From Daldinia sp. FL1419 (taxonomy: Eukaryota > Ascomycota > Sordariomycetes > Xylariales > Hypoxylaceae): a DNA stretch of 64,000 nucleotides. The translations under genes were made by a program, and so were the position numbers. Below, piece after piece: positions 12,841-24,477 of this stretch; position 1 is the first letter of the stretch, and the number at the start of each line of letters is the position of its first letter. The notes beneath the pieces were generated by a model, which was not told where the DNA came from, made no database searches, and saw only the letters and a list, made by a program, of their open reading frames with translations. The stretch is from assembly GCA_025201765.1 (NCBI GenBank), contig MU623415.1:62001-126000 (forward strand). Direction: 5' to 3'.

Positions 12841-14038
12841 GGTTTTTTATTAATATATTTGTTATTTGGCATGTTTGCTGTTTTGATATATTTACCGGTA
12901 GGGCTTCTGTTTTAACCGCTCAACTGCTACCATTGGTGTGGTTGACACGATAACTAGCTGCTACTTATTTCTTTTTATGTCTTTAAGATTTTCCCTAGAT
13001 AGTTATAAATTTGATGCTATCTATTATTAGTTAGATGATTTACACAGTAAATTGTAAATCTCATTGCTCTTCTAATGGGTCCGTAGAGTTTGTTATCCTT
13101 CCAGCCAACGAGGCCTAGCTAGCCTATACACCGCGAATAACACCAAGGTTTCCAATCCCTTACTGATAACTCACGCCGTTGCGAGCCTGACGGATTCGCA
13201 AACAACTTCCTGGGTAGAAGCAGCACCAGTGCGGCGATGCAGTCAACATGCAAGGTGTCTGATCCTCCTCGCTTCGCTACCGACAGCCGAACAACCGACC
13301 CAAAAAGCTAAGACCAATGATGACGGAATAAGCCGCGCCCCACTTCCCTAATCTGTCCACCATTCGCGTTTTCAGCCAATCAAAGCCCCGCTATCTTAAG
13401 CTCGCGCCTCCAAACGCAAGGTACCACGGTCTCGGGTCCGGGGCCCAACGCTAGGTAGGATTCCGCTGCGAAATTATCAAGGATTAATAAGGCAAAAGAG
13501 TTGCTTGCAAACGCGAATACGGCGGAAGCTTCTGAGCGGTGAGGGAAACGCGATGTTATTATCCGTACCTAGGTATATTTCCACCTACCGGTTATCAATT
13601 CTAGTTAAATTCAATGCTGCTTTCTTTAGACGTCGGCGCAGTACTGTTATGACAAACTACCTACAGACCCTGCAGCTTTACCCCGGATTAGACCCTCACA
13701 TAACCGTGCTAATCTCCTCCACATCTCTATTCTATTCTAGGATAACGTAGCCTGTCACCCCGGTGATCGAGCTCCACGACACTCCAGACTTACCAAAAGT
13801 TAGTGTCACCGAGCATATTCGCATCGTACGATGGGGAATAATACCATCCCTGGCAGCGACAGGGCGAATTAAAAAGAAAAGAGAAAAAAAAAAAAAAGCA
13901 GAATGCAGTTGGTGTAGAGGAATCCGTCTACTTTTGATAACGAATGGTATTAAGGTAATTGCCGAAAGCAATTGCTTTCAACCTAAATATTACATCTTTC
14001 CTCCTTTCTAGAATATTACCAGTCTTCTGCCAATGCAC
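12841..14038. other. Intergenic region, no gene seen
   Basis: No supported gene. The open frames present are short and without motifs. An A-rich tract lies near 13876-13898. The right end is the 3' flank of the minus-strand MYND-finger gene. Confidence 0.5.
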
Positions 14039-16035
14039 TCAGCAACTCCCAGTTGGTGGGAGCGGTCCGTTCCACTCCACGTACTTGACGGTGGGATATC
14101 TGTCCTCGCAAATCAGATCCTTGTTTCTCTCCGAGGGATACTTATCCGGGAGGTAAGGCCACATCTCTACGATATCATTCACTGCTTTCTTGCGTACGTT
14201 GTCGTTGGTATCCCATTTCGCGAACAAAAAGCCGTAACTCACATCTTTAGATAAGCAAGGGGACATAAGTTCTTGTGCACATTCCTCGTTTCTAGAAAAA
14301 GTTTCTCGGAGTATGAGTTCTCGAGGATTGAATAAGGGGGCCGATGTGTATAAATCTCTAGGAAGGGGCACCGATGGGTTATTCGATAGTATCGCCCCGA
14401 GGTGGCGTCTACTGTCGTGGGTGGGCAATTTCATTGACCCTAGGGATGATAATTTAATTGGCGTTATGAGGGTTGCGTGGTGATTACGAGGATTGAAAAA
14501 TTCGGAAGGCCAATGAGCGATATCAGCCACTATATATGGATGCAGGTTTTCTTCGGGGAGCTTGACATTTCAACGCGTTAGTACAGCAAGCTCACCTCCC
14601 TCTAACGAATGAATACACGGGGTTGAGAGGTAACTTGTACGTACCAATATGCGGTCAAATGTTTTTCGTTTCAGTATCTGATCCATGAGATGAAGAGGGC
14701 CATACTCTAAGAAGAAGTGGATGTTTAAAGTGCGCATTCGAGCGTGGAAAGTTGAGAGGAGGTCTTGCAGATAATAGTACAGCTTGCCTAATATATCATT
14801 TTTTGCCAAGCCGGTAGACATCTTCTTGAATTCGGATCGAGACCATCCACGCTCCGGTCCTTTCGTGTCGTCGATAAGCCATTCATACACGCCTCGGGAA
14901 CCGTCAAATAGTGTGCTAATATCCAATTACCACAGAGATTAGCCAGCATATTCGGGGTATATATAGAAGAAGGGATTATATTTGGGGAAACGGAGCTACA
15001 GGGAGACTCACAGGTTGGGCGTATTATAATAAAATAACTCCCGACCAAAGGGCTTTAGAATACCGTCATACTTGAATGCCATGTGGGACGGTCGCTCGCG
15101 GGAAGGCTGTCTAAATAAATACTGCTCTCTGTAATCTCTTCGGTTTTCCGTGAGGACTATGGATTCCCGAGCACTTTTACACATTTTCCAGTTTGATTCC
15201 CTCAATAGGTACCCCTCCAGGCGATACCAATGTTGCCGGGGCATATCAAGACTAATGCTGATGGGCGCAAGCTCCTTTCTAACCACTGTTCCTCTACAAT
15301 CTAGACCTAGTTCATCCCAAAACAGTCTATCTACATTTTCGTTTTCGGATCCTTTGTTATTCAGCCGGATCTCCTCTCTCACGAATTCTACTAGCGACTC
15401 GCGCATCCAGCCGTCTATTGAGGATGGTATGCAGAAGGAGTACCATAAGTGTATGGCGTTCTCTGTGGCTTCGGCTACGTCGTCGTGGTAGAGCAAATAG
15501 GTCAGGATTATAAAGGCGCGGGCAATGGTATTGAAATCTTCGTCGTTGATGACGATGTTTATCTGCCCTTTATGGTCCTCTGGTATACCGGCGACCGTCT
15601 TGACGACGTTCCTGAGGTCCCCGCAGCCTACGTGACGATTATTAGCAATGCTGTATCGCGTTGCCCTTAGGTTATATGTAGTACGGATGAGTACGTGCCA
15701 ACGAATAATAAGTCCAAGGGCTGCGTATAGTCGACTCCTTCGTTGGTTTCAAGTTTTAGTATGTCCACCGCAGCAGATCTCCCCTAGAGTTGTTTCCGGT
15801 ACATGTTCAGATGTGAGGGCCATTGGAAGAAGAATTTAGGGAATTGGCCTCGATGATACCAGCTGGGAAACCAGTCAGGGTGTGCGTACATAGATTCACA
15901 ATCTATCTCATGATTACGCCTATGCTTCTTCTGGCACATTTTTGAACAGTATTGTACTAGAGAGCAAGGTTCGCAAGCGAAAGTGGCAACATTCTTACAA
16001 CGAGGTACGTCGCAGAGGAACGTGCGTGGAGCCAT
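14039..16035 (-). pseudogene. MYND zinc-finger protein (DUF4470-like) with one in-frame TAG
   Basis: Four exons join in phase: 16035-15695, 15650-15012, 14915-14645 and 14560-14039. They would encode 590 residues apart from one TAG at codon 84 (15786-15784). Residues 8-46 form a MYND finger: C8, C13, C21, C24, C30, C34, H42 and C46 (CDVPRC, CEPC, CSKMC, HEIDC). Later phrases GCGDLRNVVKTVAGIP and NHHATLIT fit the fungal MYND/DUF4470 family as I remember it. There the segment before AAVDIL is usually LWGN.PAIDVL, so the TAG sits where Trp (TGG) is expected. No intron removes it without also removing the conserved WFPSWYHRGQFP. The rest is undamaged, so this may be a recent null allele, a sequencing error, or readthrough. 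The third intron (14644-14561) is the least certain junction. Confidence 0.65.
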
Positions 16036-16654
16036 GATGAGATATATGCTATCGTGAATTTGAAAGAATAACGAGTATCGCAGAATTTAAAATCAGAATC
16101 AAAAATTCGAAGTGAATATTTACGGCGGAAGAGGATAAGTGGTATGATGTGTGTTGATGTTGATGTCTTGCTTGTATAAGAGTGTGTGTGGTATATATGT
16201 CAGGATGTATGTGTAAGAGGTAAGGTTGTCTATAGGCAAAGCGCCTACAGCATTTCAATGTATTTATTTAATTAATTAGGTATTTACCTATTTATTTACC
16301 TTAGTCGAGACGTACCTGCCTTAATAATGCCCGAAATGGCACCATAGGTATTAGAGGTAGGTATTTCCATTACACATGTACTTTATTTAGGTATTTTAAT
16401 GACGTCGTTACATGCAGTATAGGGAACCGCGCTTACCTTTGGTATACTAATCTCAGCGGCAATAAACTCTTATGGGCACAAATCTGAACTCTGGACTTTT
16501 CAACTACAACTCCAACAAAGTGCAACACGCAACGTGCAACACAAACACACACACACACGCACACAAGAATACGTCGTATCGTCAAATCAATCGCATTCAC
16601 CAGTATCCGAACTCGTATTAATTCATTCGTTAGTTCATTAGCCTTTCTTGGGTA
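16036..16654. other. Spacer between two minus-strand genes
   Basis: Promoter side of the MYND gene and 3' flank of the membrane-protein gene. It holds an (AC)n microsatellite near 16540-16562 and AT-rich ATTTACCTATTTATTTACC copies near 16270-16302. No gene seen. Confidence 0.55.
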
Positions 16655-18083
16655 TCATAGCTGTCTCGTCCTTTTTCCACTCCCGAGTTCGACCACTTCT
16701 AATCCTTCGACTTGCTCAATCCTCCTTAAACTACGTCTGCCGGACCCTGAACTGGACCCCGAACTAGACCGCGATATCCTGTCACCGCCTAATAATGCCT
16801 CTTCACTCTCACCAGCCTTATTCCTTCCCATCCCGATATCTACCTCCTCTTCGTGTGCTTCTGGCACACTGTTTAGACTATGTGCCCTTACCATCCCGTC
16901 GTGAGGATCTAACGTTAATGTAGAATTGCTTGCAGCAGTGGTGGTAGTGCTGTTACTGCCATTTCGACTAAGGCTCGCCTGTAAACTGGCCTGTCTCGTC
17001 GACAGCGAGTCTCCCCTAGGTCTCGATTGTAGCACGTTTACCGCTCCTGCGCTGACTACGCTATCACGCTGATGAGGGGTGTCTTCCCAGCCAAACTCGA
17101 CTCCTAACGCTCGCTCTACGTCTGCTTTGGTATGCGAGCTTGAACGCCGTCGAAGGTAATCATCGAACTGCGTGTCGCGTTTATGATCATAGCTCGCACG
17201 ACGCTCCATCATTGGCGGCGCTACGGGTGGACTCGGTTGGGGTGAAGGAGGGTGACTACTAAGGGCTAGAGAAATATGGCGGCTAGCGGCGGATAGCGAT
17301 CGTGGTCGCGTTACCGCTACGGAAGGATTTGTCGGATCGTACGGCACAGGGGGTTCAAGCCACGACGAGCGATACGCCGTTTCTTCAGGCTCCTCAGCAC
17401 TGGCGTACCCGTACGGCTTAACGTTGCCGGGGATATGGTAATCATCATAACCTGATAGGCGACGATAGATGATGACCGAATAAATAGTAGGGATAATTGT
17501 GAAGAACCTGAAAATAACTAGTCAGTATGCTTCCTTCGATGTGCTCGATATTTATAATTTGGACAAAGGGCTTACAGGAGGATGCAGTCCAACACCAACC
17601 CAATCAGCGAGTATCGCCTATCGGCGTACCTCACATAGACCACAATATCGAGTACCAGGACGGCAGATGTAAGAGCCAAGTTTATGATGTTTCCGAATAG
17701 CAACGGTAACGGTGTTAATACTTCGGCAATGAACTTCGCTATTGAGACGAATATTATAACGAGAGAAATGAACGAAAATGAGACATTGGCAGTTTCCCAC
17801 CTGTAACAATGTAGGTTAGCCAATTTGTCTACTCCAACCCATCACTATAACTAAATCCCGGAGCCCAAGGTGAGTCTCCAAGTACTTACACGAACTCCAC
17901 TGTAGGATCTTCTCCCAATGCTTGCTGGTCCTTCCACGTTTTGGATGTTCGCGAGAGTCGATAGGAGAATAGACCCATCATGCCCAGCAAAATTAATATC
18001 TGGGCTATCCAGCATGGTAGGAGTATCCTTTTCCTCCACTTCGCCCGTCCAAATTGCGCATTGTCCCGGTGTGTGTAACCCAT
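16655..18083 (-). CDS. Four-helix fungal membrane protein, function unknown
   Basis: Three exons (18083-17890, 17800-17576, 17507-16655) join in phase to give 423 residues. Four hydrophobic helices are visible: about residues 21-43 (ILLPCWIAQILILLGMMGLF), 72-92, 97-118 and 128-150. A long cytoplasmic-looking tail of about 270 residues follows, rich in Ser, Arg and Pro. The tail contains ERRASYDHKRDTQFDDYLRR and a block of Ser/Gly repeats near the end (RSSSGSSSGSGRRSLRR), suggesting heavy phosphorylation. The second junction spans helix four and restores CILLFFTIIPTIYSVIIY. I do not recognise a named family. Similar tetraspan proteins with Ser-rich tails are annotated as hypothetical in filamentous fungi. 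No function is claimed. Confidence 0.7.
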
Positions 18084-20178
18084 TTTCGACCGCGGATATA
18101 TCTGCTGCTTACCTCAAATATTTCGAAGTAGCGGTCTATCAATCTCGCCTTACGGCGGTATAAATAGGATGTTTTGGCGTTTTTAGACTCTTGACTGGTA
18201 TTTTCCTGTGTGGTAGGTTCCTAATACTCCATTCCCGAAGTACCAGATAGCTACCCAACATTCACTACGGCCGATATCGTCGAGTAACTGGTTGTAGGCA
18301 GCGGAATCTAATGCAGCCTTACGAGACAAGCCCCCGTGGGAGAGGCAGCTACTATATAAAGTCTCCCATGGAAAAACTGGGTAACAAAGCAAACAAGGAC
18401 CATATGCATAGCCTCAGCAAACCCCATCCCGCCTAGTCCTAACCAAAGCAAGGATCTTATTGGGGACTCCAAAAGGCGGCATCGGTGGAAATTACACCAA
18501 CCAAAATTTACCTTTAGCTGGAGGGATTATGGGGGTTCTGTCTCGAGTAGTTAAGGCATACAACCGGAAAGACTATGAGGAGAAGAAGCGCCCGTCGATG
18601 AGACAAAAGCTTGTATTATTGCTAATACAAGAAACGGACAAGAACGCCTTGCGTTGGTGTCAGCGCCGGCTTCAGTAACGAACAGTAGCTATTGGATCGT
18701 TACTTGATTTGTTTGACGACTAGCATCCACCGAGCCCACATCGTGCACATCGGGGGCTCTTGCTAACCTGAGATGGGTCATGGTAGGGCTTGGTGATGCG
18801 TTGCGGCTGAGTTTGAGCTGGAAGACCCTTGTTGAGTCAGTTAAGCTACATTTGGGTATCCGGACCAAGGATCCAATCATGCTCGGTTGTACGATGGATA
18901 CTCGATGAACTGTTCAACGAGACCGACGAATTGGACTTGGAAACCTGGCGCTACATACGGTTTGAGTAACATAACGGCGCAGGCATTCATGACATGGGCC
19001 AGCTTTGCACGACAACGCATGAAATCCTCTACTCGCCGTACGCGATGAAAATCCGCGGGTCGCTTTCTTTCGGGATTTTGGAAGCTAGCCCTAGGTTCGC
19101 GAAGCTCGTTACGCGGGCGGCACGGGTTTTGAACTGGCGATCAAAACTTAATTTTCCGGAATAGCCAGGCTTATTTACGATGCGGAAGCGGAGATTTATT
19201 CTTAGTTATCGGACGTAAACATTTTGTTTTGTTGGAAGATCGTCAGTTGTTACTTACCCCGGTTCTTGGGTAGGGCCATTTTTATAACCCAATAAGATCT
19301 CTAGCACTGATGGAGTTGTTGCTAAACTTGGACGCGTAGTATGGTCAATGACAAACAGTTATTGCATGGGAGGTATTGCTTTGTTAGGGATTCCATCGCG
19401 CGGCCCGCACCTGGGGCTGTGCCTCGTCGGGATGACTCCGAATTGGCAATGAAGACCTTTTTTTTTTTTTTTTTTTTTTTAAATCAACCGAATTTGGAAT
19501 TTGTCGAAGATAGTCATAATTTGGAATGGCGTGCCGAATAACACATCCATATTCAGAACCACCTGATTAAAAATATCAGATCATTAAAACGAGAACAGGC
19601 TATGCCGTCATCTTCTTCGTTGGCGACTTCGACACCGCAAAATCCTGATCGTTGGTATGTACCCCAAGGATGTATGGTTTGTCAAAGAAATAACGAGAAT
19701 TGAAAATCATCCGAGATTCTACGTAGCTGATCCTTCGCTGACCCCGGGAGTTAGACAACTCAAAGTTGCATCGCCTATTATATTCCAAATGCGTCTCTAA
19801 ACCCCCATCAAAACTGGAACCGGGTTTTTACTTCTTACAAGATGCTGGATTTTGTTATTATAGGACATGTTCAATATACGAAATCACTTGGATACGATGC
19901 AGACGACGATTGTAGGTTCGGATGATAAATATTAACAGATATTCACAAATACTCTAGGTATAAGTTCAAGCTCGGCTCAAAGTGTTGAGCCCTCTCCCAT
20001 TCTAATCCCATTATTCATCCACGCGCCCCTTCGGTGTGGTTACTATACCCTTGACGCCAACGACCATGCTTCATTAGGATGTATTTCTTGAAGTGCCGGG
20101 ATGGATATCGAGTCTCTTCGTCGAGCATACGACTCGTTATCCATCGTCCTCATCACCTGCGCCTCGTTCAGATTGCGC
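18084..20178. other. Intergenic region, no gene seen
   Basis: About 2.1 kb with no frame above about 80 codons that looks coding. A run of 23 T lies at 19458-19480. No repeat or RNA gene was recognised. A gene made only of very short exons could have been missed. Confidence 0.45.
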
Positions 20179-20428
20179 TTACGCAGCCGGGTTCTTGGCG
20201 ACACTAGCAGCGTTGAAGGGGACGACATTTCCGTCGGCGTCGACCATGGCTGCGGTCTGGACTTTTTCTCCCTGTCGTCGCACGACGGCCTTCTGTGATC
20301 GGGGAACTTTGGCTGTTATAATAGTCAGCATATATGCATTATTTTCTCTCATGAATTCCTGTCAGCTTACTGAGCTCCGCCATGGCGACGGTGGTGAATA
20401 GACCGAAAATAAAGACCGAGAGCTTCAT
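20179..20428 (-). CDS. Small secreted protein (63 residues)
   Basis: Two exons, 20428-20371 and 20312-20179, flank a 58-base intron (GTAAGCTGAC donor, a CTGACT branch site, AACAG acceptor) and join in phase. Residues 1-17 (MKLSVFIFGLFTTVAMA) form a clear signal peptide with a likely cut after AMA. The mature part is about 46 residues, has no Cys, is mildly basic, and contains a dibasic RR in KAVVRRQGEK and a DADGNVVPFN segment. Either exon alone is too short to stand out, so the gene is easily overlooked. It could be an effector-like or secreted signalling peptide, but no homologue is recognised. Support comes from the signal peptide, the matching splice sites and phase, and the TAA stop. It is divergent from the Rieske gene starting at 21613. 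Confidence 0.6.
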
Positions 20429-21612
20429 GTTGACTGATTTGTTTATTTATCTTGGAAAGACTGAAGGAATGGTATAGGTCGGCCGGCGACGAGCTTGTGT
20501 GAATATGCTGCTAAAAGGTGAATGAAAGATTGATCAACTAGAGTGGCTTCAACTCGCAGAGGATGAGGAAAAAGAAAAGAAGAGCCTAACGAAACGTGGG
20601 CTTGAGGTCCTTTTGTATGATTACGCTGGGACGAAGTCGAGATGTCTACGGAAAGGCAAGCGCCTTCAATTGTCACTTTTCCAATACTGATCTTCAACGG
20701 ACAAGGCTACATGAGACACGCGGATAGTTCATTTCCCGTCAGCACTGCTGAATCGGGTAGTGACTATCAGGGAGCGTTTAGGGTTGGACTCCGTCTCGAC
20801 GTGGTCTAGAACTCCTAATGTCATTGAGGAAACAAACAATAAACCCTAGCAATCCCAGATGACAGGAACATTAGATGCCCCGCTGGGGAATAGATCTTCT
20901 GTCAAGATCTCTCAAAAGAAGGTTAACGAGCGGATACTAAGAAGCTAGACTCGCAGCTGGAGAGGCAAAGAGGACGAAGAATTGGTCGAGACGCGCGGAA
21001 GTTGTTGACAGACAAGGGTATGAGACGAAGCTGTAACAAGTTGCAATGCTTATTTGAGCCGCGCTGTAGCATTGGTAACATTGGCGCCCACCACGATGTA
21101 ACGCTGCGGGTGCAAACAGCCAAACAGCCAAACAATCTTGGCATCGAAGAGCCGATCAGGGACGGCACTCCAGCTTTCCGTGTTCCAAGATGAATCTGGA
21201 GGAGGACTGGATCATATTGTTAAAATTTGGGGAGGGGATGGGGGAAAGAATTCGTCATTGAAGCTGAACGTAGAAGACGTATTCGGATCCATCGGGTTTT
21301 AGAACGTCTATGCGGAAAATGTGAGACGAGAGATCATCAAGAAATCCAGACCGCCGTCTTTTTTTTTTTTTTTTCTTGGCCCTTTTTCCCCCTTATTTTT
21401 CGGGTTATTCTTGTACCCTTGTACCTTTTCTTTTCTCACTCTCTGTACTTCGTACAGATCTGAAAATGTCCTGGGTTTAGCCACACGAAATAAAAACACA
21501 GCCACATTTAGGTAATCTTTAAAGCCCCAGGATCCAAATTTTGTTCATATGAAAATCCGAAAATCCGAAAATCCCCAAAATTGACAAGAATTTTGGCAGT
21601 CGGCCAAGAGCC
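20429..21612. other. Divergent promoter region between the secreted peptide and Rieske genes
   Basis: About 1.2 kb with no supported gene. A T-rich tract lies at about 21360-21374. Near 21550-21585 there are three short direct copies of AAAATCCGA/AAAATCCCC just before the Rieske start. Confidence 0.5.
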
Positions 21613-23106
21613 ATGTTCAAGCTCTTAGGTGTCGGACCAAAAGTTTCAACATCCCTAACATTATCGTTCTCAAAATCGCCAAGTTGTAGGCAGCAGGCTA
21701 CTTCTAGTTTCTTCCGTCGGGATCGAAGCGTGTCTCGCAGTTCGGGGTTCCACACGATGTCGGTGGTTGATCTTGGTCGACTTCGAGACCTGCGGCATAC
21801 CAGGCATTCCATAACTCTTTCCAATGGCAAGCGCCTTGTACTCTTTCGCTTGCCGAGGATTGATCGGCCAGATTCCGTGGCGCTTCCTGCTGCAGAAAGC
21901 CCGGACTCCTGGAATTACTATGCCATGGAGGCGGAGTGTCCTCACGCTGGTGGACCGATGGCCGATGCTCACATAGACATCGAAGACTCGTCTTACATTG
22001 CCTCTTGCCCGTGGCATGCGTATGACTTCAACGTAGAGACTGGTGAGTCTAGTTACGGTATCAAAGCCTGCACATTCCCAGTCACTGTTCAAGATGAAAG
22101 AGTGAGTATACAAATTGCAGGGACTGAGAATTTACTACTCAAAAAGATCGAGCCCGTCAGCGAGAAGGTGAAATTCAAACATGGTCCTAGAACTGACCCC
22201 GCAGGCCCTGCGCCGTTTCTCGACGAGAATGCAAGCCTGTGCGATTGGTGCAATCATATCCTAAACACATCTAATCCCGAACACAAGATTGAACTCACAA
22301 CCCATCTCTTTTCGTTATTTGCAACTCGTGAACAGTCCTCTTCGCTCATGGAGATCGGGGCTGGCACCGTGATCCCGCCCGAAGAGCCGCCAAGACAAAA
22401 CCTGACCCAAGTGAAACCGGGGCAGATGCCCAGAGCCGGCAAGGGAGGCAACCTTAAAAATAGGATCATGATGCTCCACGCTCTGGCAAACATCGAGCAG
22501 TGGGCCATCGATCTTGCTATCGATATCATGGTCCGGTTTGCTTCGTTTCAAACAATAGCGCGGGATGAGAATGACCGCCCACGCCCGCTCCCGCGAACTT
22601 TTTTTTACGACTGGCTTAAGGTAGCGAATGATGAGGCAAAGCACTTCTCTTTGCTACGGGCGAGGCTAGAGGAGATGGGGAGTCATTTTGGCGCTTTGCC
22701 GGTTCATCACGGGCTATGGGAGTCTGCAACGCGAACATCGCATGACCTGCGCGCCAGGATAAGCGTCATTGCACTTGTCCACGAGGCGCGTGGACTCGAC
22801 GTTAATCCTAGGACGATTGAAAAATTCCAAAACGCTGGAGATAGCGAGAGCGTCGAAGCTTTGAACGTCATTCACAACGATGAAATTACACACGTCACAA
22901 CAGGGCACAGATGGCTTAGTTGGATTTGTCAACAGGAAGGCACCGATCCTGTTCAAGTCTTCCGAAGCAACGTGCAGAAACACTTTAGAGGTGCTGTGAG
23001 GGGCCCGTTTAATGCGGAGGCCCGACAACAGGCTGGTATGGATAAGAGCTATTACGAAGACCTCGAGGGACTCCCGTGGAAAGGGGATATCATCGCTGGT
23101 GGTTGA
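21613..23106 (+). CDS. Rieske [2Fe-2S] protein fused to a ferritin-like DUF455 domain
   Basis: Intronless, 497 residues. The Rieske domain is at about 60-170, with ligands C109-x-H111 (CPHAGG) and C132-x2-H135 (CPWHAYDF). The C-terminal domain (about 205-497) is ferritin-like DUF455, with acidic/His positions able to hold two metals: E295 (HALANIEQW), E341-x2-H344 (DEAKHF), E391 (HEARGL) and E424-x2-H427 (NDEITH). Residues 1-48 are rich in Ser, Arg and Lys with almost no acid, which fits a mitochondrial presequence. A start at 21757 (MSVVDLGRL) would remove it. A redox role in which the Rieske centre feeds electrons to a di-iron oxygenase or hydroxylase is inferred. The substrate is unknown. 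Family relatives of the C-terminal domain include tRNA-hydroxylase-type (MiaE-like) ferritin folds. Confidence 0.8.
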   Translation: MFKLLGVGPKVSTSLTLSFSKSPSCRQQATSSFFRRDRSVSRSSGFHTMSVVDLGRLRDLRHTRHSITLSNGKRLVLFRLPRIDRPDSVALPAAESPDSWNYYAMEAECPHAGGPMADAHIDIEDSSYIASCPWHAYDFNVETGESSYGIKACTFPVTVQDERVSIQIAGTENLLLKKIEPVSEKVKFKHGPRTDPAGPAPFLDENASLCDWCNHILNTSNPEHKIELTTHLFSLFATREQSSSLMEIGAGTVIPPEEPPRQNLTQVKPGQMPRAGKGGNLKNRIMMLHALANIEQWAIDLAIDIMVRFASFQTIARDENDRPRPLPRTFFYDWLKVANDEAKHFSLLRARLEEMGSHFGALPVHHGLWESATRTSHDLRARISVIALVHEARGLDVNPRTIEKFQNAGDSESVEALNVIHNDEITHVTTGHRWLSWICQQEGTDPVQVFRSNVQKHFRGAVRGPFNAEARQQAGMDKSYYEDLEGLPWKGDIIAGG

Positions 23107-24477
23107 AGTGTCTATATCATCCTTCCGAGTATAAATGACGATCACTTGGTCTAGACTTCTCCTATTGGATAAACGCCACCATGGAGGGATAGCAAAGTAT
23201 CACTGGGCCAATGCCGGTGACGTCGAGCAAAGGGGCACAGATATTCCAGAGCTATTCACGAGGCTTACTCGTAGCTCTTGGGCGTTCCTTTCTTTCAGGC
23301 CCCGAAATCGTCACTAGCTGCTACTGTACTGCCGTGTGCTATAGCTATTAGTATGGCATATAGGACATTTCGTTTGTGGTCTGACCATCATCGTTTTCGG
23401 GGGCTATAAAGAAACAACTAGCTTACGGCAACCTGGTGTTAATAGCCGACTCGATGAGGTTTCCGCGACATAGGCAATTGACCAGAGTTACTTTAGCAAC
23501 AAAGAGAAATAAATAGAACCTTACCAGAAGGCGTCTTTATGGACGTTTATTTATTTATTTCACTAGTATAAAGTATTGCTTCTAGAACTGACTCTCTGGT
23601 TAGCCAAGTTGCCCGGCAGGACATGGTCTACATCCATAAGAAAAAAAGGTACGAGGATACCGAAGCCGAGGGGAAAAATGAGGCTGACTTTCAATGTTCA
23701 ATGGCAGCATTTTAATTAAATTAACCCACCTTTATTATGGTCAAGCTCAGCACTATTTTTGGTCACGACCAGGCAGCCAGGTGGGGTGATAAGACTTTAG
23801 TTATGAAAGAGAGTTGTGCATTATTCATATCGTAAGCTTCATAGGTAGGTACATTATGTACATAATGTCGATAAAACAACATGAATGGACCAATTCGTAA
23901 TTCAATGGAGCACCGTAGATGGAGCCTTCTAGGTTATCCGCCAAGCCCGCAGCGACTTTCTCCTTCCAACTTGGCCCGGCTTGCACTTGCTAGGTACTGC
24001 TACCTAGTACTACATAGTGGTTAGTACTAACCTTTAGGTGCTAACACGGACGCGGAGGGGGGAAAGCGGGGTGATCTTGTGAATTCGAGACGGATTGATT
24101 ATCCCAATCGCAACCCAACTACGACTTTAACTTTGACAGTATGACTACTGCAATTACTTGCAACTGCTGCAACTAAAATAAAAATAAAAATAAAATAAAA
24201 AAGGGAGGAGGAAAAGCAAAGCTGGGAGACTAATGCAACTACTAACTACAATTGAAGCATTTCTCTTCGGGGTTTAGTTTTGGTTTCTGGTCCACCCGCC
24301 CGCTTCCGATTCTTCCCTCTTGATTAATTCCCACGCGCTCGCTTGACTCTATTCTCGGTTATCTTCCATTCCTCAAACACATTTCTTCATATCCGTCTTC
24401 CTGTCATACTTTATAATCTACCCGCGCCTACGAAGGCTCTCGAGAAAATACACAAGTTAGCAAAGCAACAACTAACC
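23107..24477. other. Intergenic region with A-rich microsatellite
   Basis: No supported gene. An (AAAAT)n tract lies at about 24175-24203. GC-skewed pyrimidine-rich sequence before 24478 probably forms the promoter and 5' UTR of the AMMECR1 gene. Confidence 0.5.
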
